A stretch of DNA of 64,000 nt from Halobacteriales archaeon QS_3_64_16 (GTDB taxonomy: Archaea; Halobacteriota; Halobacteria; Halobacteriales; Halococcaceae): positions 23,646 to 87,645 of the forward strand of contig PXRJ01000015.1 of NCBI GenBank assembly GCA_003021705.1, written 5' to 3'. Made by a program: the position numbers and the translations under genes. Below are positions 60,822-64,000 of the stretch, in pieces (position 1 is the stretch's first letter; each line of letters begins with the position of its first letter). The notes under the pieces are model-generated. The model ran no database searches. It had not been told where the DNA came from and saw nothing but the letters and a program-made list of their open reading frames with translations.

Positions 60822-62081
60822 TCAGAGTGAGGGTATCGCTCGGCCGGTCCGTTCTTCCAGTAGTTCCTTGCCGAAGCGGGCGAGCAGCGAGAGGTCACCG
60901 GCTCGCAGCAGCTTCGCGATCGCCAGTATCCCTCCCGTGTTCGCATTGCGTACCGTTTCGGGATCGAGATCGTGGAGATCGCTCAGCAGCGAATCGTAGC
61001 GATCGTTCGGGGTGAGATAGAGCAGCTTCGTCATCAGGAGTCGGGCGTGGGACTGGGGCGCGACGTCGCGGTGCCAGAGCCGGTCGTAGACCCCGACGTG
61101 TTCTGCGGCGGTTCGAGAGGTCGAGGGCGTGAGACAGGCGTCGACGGTCGCCGCCGCGGCTCGAGCCGATCGCATCCCGACGTGGATGCCCTCGCCCCAC
61201 AGCGGGTCGATCGTCGGTACCGTATCGCCGATTGCCATGAACCGATCAGTGCTCATCTCGCCGGGCGGCTGGAGGTGTGCCGAGCCGCGGTGCTGTCGGT
61301 TCTCGATCCGCTCGGCCGATGCGAACCGGGGGTCCGCTTCGACCCAGCGTTCGAGGTACCCATCGATACTCAGGCTCTCATCGGCGTATTCGCGGTGGCG
61401 ATCGTTCTGGAGATAACAGATACCCACCTTCGCCCGATCCCTGCCCGTGTGGAAGATCCAGGCATAGCCCCCGGGGGCGACGTCGTGGCCGAGCCGGAGC
61501 ATCATCGACTCCCGGAGATCCGCATAGTCCTCGTGGTTGAGCGAGACTCCCTCCATCTCGAACTCGATACCGATCGCCTGACTGGATCGCTCGAGATCGA
61601 CGATTCCCAGCTCCTTCCCGAGAGGGGCACTCGGCCCGGTCGCATCGATGGTTATCTCGCCGTAGACCTCCTCCGAACCGTTGTATCGCACACCCACTAT
61701 CTCGCCGTTCTCGACGATAGGTCCGGAGACCCGTGCGTCGAAGCGGTACTCCGCACCCCGCCGCGTTCCCTCGTTGACGAGAAATCGTTTGAACCCCCCG
61801 AAGTCGAGCACCGCACCGGTTTGCTCCCGTCTGAAGAACTCGTTCGGCGATTCGATGAGGACGCTCTCGGTGTAGTTCTGGACGACGCTATCGGGGACGT
61901 CGAAGGCGGTCATCATCGACGGGAACGTTCCTCCAGTGGACTTGTTGCTCGTCCGGGGGAACTCAGCCTCCGGTTCGGCTTCGAGCACGCATACCTCATA
62001 CCCCCTGCCGGCCAGGTCCCGCGCGCACTGTGCCCCCGCGGGCCCCGCCCCGGCGATCACGGCGTCGAACCGATCGGTCAT
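60822..62081 (-). CDS. Geranylgeranyl reductase family FAD protein
   Basis: This 419-residue flavoprotein has an N-terminal FAD-binding GAGPAGAQCARDLAGRGYEVCVLEAE, then the family block FMAIGDTVPTIDPLWGEGIHVGMRSARAAA. Members saturate isoprenoid chains of archaeal lipids or chlorophyll-like compounds. The residues that bind the GG chain cannot be assigned with certainty. Divergent from a methyltransferase gene. Confidence 0.82.
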   Translation of the reverse strand: MTDRFDAVIAGAGPAGAQCARDLAGRGYEVCVLEAEPEAEFPRTSNKSTGGTFPSMMTAFDVPDSVVQNYTESVLIESPNEFFRREQTGAVLDFGGFKRFLVNEGTRRGAEYRFDARVSGPIVENGEIVGVRYNGSEEVYGEITIDATGPSAPLGKELGIVDLERSSQAIGIEFEMEGVSLNHEDYADLRESMMLRLGHDVAPGGYAWIFHTGRDRAKVGICYLQNDRHREYADESLSIDGYLERWVEADPRFASAERIENRQHRGSAHLQPPGEMSTDRFMAIGDTVPTIDPLWGEGIHVGMRSARAAAATVDACLTPSTSRTAAEHVGVYDRLWHRDVAPQSHARLLMTKLLYLTPNDRYDSLLSDLHDLDPETVRNANTGGILAIAKLLRAGDLSLLARFGKELLEERTGRAIPSL

Positions 62082-62247
62082 ACCTGAAAACGCCCGGTGA
62101 GGACTATGAGTGTTGCTGAACGACTCTCGATCGAACGGGCCTCTCGGTCGATTCGCCGGGCGAGTGCCGTCCCGCGACACGACTCGAACGCGAAGCGGTA
62201 CCGGCTTTCATAGCAATTTTATTACTATTGAGGGTGTGTCACTCTAT

Positions 62248-62967
62248 GTGACGGAATCCGATCCTTTCGGCCGCGCGATCTACGATCACGCACGGGGCGA
62301 GCGTGAGGCCCCGCTCGTCCAGCGCGACGGCGAGGAGACGTTAGAGCACCCGATCGAGGCGTTCTACTTCGGGGACTTTTCGCCCGACAGCGAGGACAGC
62401 AGGTGGCTCGAATCCCGGCTTTCGGGCCCGCTGCTCGATATGGGAGCAGGTGCCGGGCGGGACGCGTTGTACTTCCAGGAGCGCTTCGAGACGATCGCGA
62501 TCGAGGTCTCCGATGCACTCGTCGAGACCATGCGCGAGTGTGGCGTCGCCGACGCCCGTCTCGCCGATATGTTCGCCCTGCGCGAGGCCTTCGAGCGCGA
62601 TCGGTTCGGATCGGCGCTCGCGATCGGGACCCAACTAGGTCTCGCCGGATCGATGCAGGGTCTCCGGCAGTTCTTCGGCGACCTCGCGTTCGTGACGACT
62701 CCCGACGCGAACGCCGTTCTCGACTGTTACGACCCCGATCGAGAGGGGACGACGGATCTGCTCGGCTACCGCCCGGACCCGACGCCCGGCCTCGCTTTCC
62801 GCGTGCTATGGTTCGAGTACGAAGGTGAGATGAGTGAACTGCTTCTTCTCCGACTGTTCAGCCCCGATCGCCTACGCGAGGCGACCGTCGGCACTGGGTG
62901 GGAGGTCGATGAAACCCGATACGTCGGCAACGACTATCACTACATAGCGGCGCTGGAAAAGCGGTGA
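62248..62967 (+). CDS. SAM-dependent methyltransferase-like protein
   Basis: This 239-residue protein has MGAGAGRDALYFQERF, a variant of methyltransferase motif I, then IAIEVSDALVETMRECG, and a core ending in WFEYEGEMSELLLLRLFSPDRLREA. It is a class I methyltransferase common in haloarchaea. The GTG at 62248 is preferred because a TATA-like TTTTATTAC (about 62216-62224) lies 24-32 nt upstream; GTG 62236 is the alternative. Confidence 0.8.
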   Translation: MTESDPFGRAIYDHARGEREAPLVQRDGEETLEHPIEAFYFGDFSPDSEDSRWLESRLSGPLLDMGAGAGRDALYFQERFETIAIEVSDALVETMRECGVADARLADMFALREAFERDRFGSALAIGTQLGLAGSMQGLRQFFGDLAFVTTPDANAVLDCYDPDREGTTDLLGYRPDPTPGLAFRVLWFEYEGEMSELLLLRLFSPDRLREATVGTGWEVDETRYVGNDYHYIAALEKR

Positions 62968-63000
62968 CGGTCAGCCGTCAGTGCGGTAGGCTCGCATCCG

Positions 63001-63214
63001 TACGAACGAGCGCCCTCGGCGCGAGTGAGCGTTTTTGGTGGCGGGCGAGAGCGAAGCTTTCGCGGCTACGACGAAGTCCTCAGAAACGCGAAGTGTTTCT
63101 GGGATCAGGGAAATCTTCGATTTCTTACGACTTCGCTTCGTCGAACAGATTTTTGCCGGGCCCGCAGTGAGCACGACTGAAAGGAGTGCGAGCGAGGACC
63201 TCGGGAAAAAGGTG
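63001..63214 (+). repeat. Interspersed hairpin element, copy C (longest)
   Basis: The order is GAACGAGCGCCCTCGGCGCGAGTGAGCG, TTTTTGGTGGCGGGCGAGAG, then a nested variable insert with arms GACGAAG/CTTCGTC enclosing hairpins CAGAAAC...GTTTCTG and GAAATC-TTC-GATTTC, then AGATTTTTGCCGGG, CCCGCAGTGAGC, GACTGAAAGGAG, GCGAGCGAGG and TCGGGAAAAAGGTG. It abuts the korB stop (63219, minus strand). Confidence 0.85.
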
Positions 63215-63218
63215 TGCT

Positions 63219-64000
63219 CTAGTAGAACTCTCTGACCAGATCGGTTGCGCCCTCAGGCGCGCCCTCCGGAATATCGGCCATGCTGCCGTCGAGGCCGTGC
63301 TTTTTGCTGTAGGACACTGAATCGGGGTCCTGGTAGATCACGCCCTGGTGTTCCTTCTCGGCGTCCATGATCCGTCCGATCGCTGCCTCGTCGTCGGTCC
63401 GATCGTAGCCCTCCTCCTCGTCGAGATCGACCAACGACTCCCGGAAGTAATCGTAGGTGTCGACGTCGTTGAACGTGACACAGGGGCTATAGACGTTGAC
63501 GAACCCGAAGCCGTCGTGCTCGATCGCCTCCTGGACGACCTGGGTGTGGCGCTGGGCGTCGGAGGAAAACGTCTGGCCGATGAAGGTTGCCCCCGAGGCG
63601 AGCGCGAGGGCAAGCGGATTGACCGGTGCCTGCTGGGGACCCTCCGGGGAGGTCGCCGTCTCGAAGTCCTCTCGGGAGGTCGGGGAGAACTGGCCTTTGG
63701 TGAGGCCGTAGATCCGGTTGTCCATGACCACGTAGGTCATATCGAGGTTCCGGCGCACGGCATGCACGAAGTGGCCCGCGCCGATCGAGTAGCCGTCGCC
63801 GTCCCCACCGGCGACCATCACCTCGAGATCGGGATTGGCGGCTTTGACCCCGATACCGAGGGGTAGCGCGCGGCCGTGCACGCCATGCAGTGCATAGGAG
63901 TGCATGTACGTGCCGATCTTCCCGGAACAACCGATCCCCGCGACGACGAAGGTGTCGTCGGGATGATTGCCCGTGTTCGCGAGGGCTTTCATCATGCCGT
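63219..64000 (-). CDS. korB: 2-oxoacid:ferredoxin oxidoreductase beta subunit, 5' truncated by window
   Basis: The gene reads off the right edge; about 260 residues are visible. It has GIGCSGKIGTYMHSYALHGVHGRALPLGIGVK and GGDGDGYSIGAGHFVHAVRRNLDMTYVVMDNRIYGLTKGQFSPTSRE, the TPP-binding motif GDG...N of the beta subunit of pyruvate/2-oxoglutarate:ferredoxin oxidoreductases. Reduced ferredoxin and acyl-CoA result. The upstream alpha subunit, if present, lies outside. An interspersed element follows the stop. Confidence 0.92.
   Translation of the reverse strand, partial: GMMKALANTGNHPDDTFVVAGIGCSGKIGTYMHSYALHGVHGRALPLGIGVKAANPDLEVMVAGGDGDGYSIGAGHFVHAVRRNLDMTYVVMDNRIYGLTKGQFSPTSREDFETATSPEGPQQAPVNPLALALASGATFIGQTFSSDAQRHTQVVQEAIEHDGFGFVNVYSPCVTFNDVDTYDYFRESLVDLDEEEGYDRTDDEAAIGRIMDAEKEHQGVIYQDPDSVSYSKKHGLDGSMADIPEGAPEGATDLVREFY

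Noticed and set aside
1..64000. CRISPR arrays, insertion sequences and integrase genes
   Set aside because: I found no regularly spaced repeats, transposase motifs or tyrosine recombinase gene anywhere in the window.

Overview
This window is a stretch of a haloarchaeal (class Halobacteria) chromosome. It is GC-rich, its proteins are strongly acidic, and it carries archaeal hallmarks: TFB, FtsZ2 with the CdrS/CdrL regulators, CDC48, ribosomal protein S8e, a tRNA-Tyr with a C1-G72 pair, CobY/CbiZ-type cobamide genes, a CTP-dependent riboflavin kinase, and many promoters with a TATA box about 25-30 nt before a leaderless start. I cannot assign a genus. Both ends cut genes: a GH15 glucoamylase-like gene on the left and a 2-oxoacid:ferredoxin oxidoreductase beta subunit on the right.

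Layout. 1-8 kb: GH15 enzyme, MFS transporter, tRNA thiolase NcsA, the cdrL-cdrS-ftsZ2 division locus with GTAAGAC palindromes, and tRNA-Tyr followed by a perfect 29-bp copy of its 3' end (an attachment-site scar). 8-16.7 kb: alpha/beta hydrolase, M24 protein, two membrane proteins, then a corrinoid salvage/assembly run (HAD phosphatase, cbiB, cobS, cobY, cobD, cbiZ, cobO). 16.8-27.4 kb: lipase-maturation-factor homologue, DUF2267 genes plus a decayed copy, tRNA-Ser, tfb, SRAP protein, assorted small haloarchaeal proteins, and an AbrB/PIN toxin-antitoxin pair with a frameshifted toxin. 27.7-38.4 kb: the most unusual block, comA-VOC-comB (phosphosulfolactate synthase and phosphatase), a tctCBA tripartite tricarboxylate transporter, an acylating-type aldehyde dehydrogenase, an MFS carrier and a CaiB/BaiF CoA-transferase. 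The comA and tctC promoters share a conserved motif. 38.5-52 kb: housekeeping genes (purM, ribK, ribB, phosphoglycolate phosphatase, pyrF, rpS8e) mixed with acyl-CoA genes (thioesterase, MaoC) and conserved small proteins. 51.5-64 kb: divergent PhoU-type genes, NUDIX, cdc48, LarC, aldo/keto reductase, geranylgeranyl reductase, a methyltransferase and korB.

How it fits together. The comA/tct block looks like an organosulfonate (sulfolactate) production or exchange module, inferred from family membership, tight gene overlap and the shared promoter. A hairpin-rich interspersed element occurs four times. Three copies abut the 3' ends of phoU, cdc48 and korB in the same relative orientation; the fourth lies before ncsA. 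Several genes are broken by a single change: an in-frame TAG in ribK, an in-frame TGA in a tautomerase and in a small acidic ORF, and one-base slips in G runs of a NUDIX gene and a PIN toxin. These are either real lesions or consensus errors and should be checked against reads.
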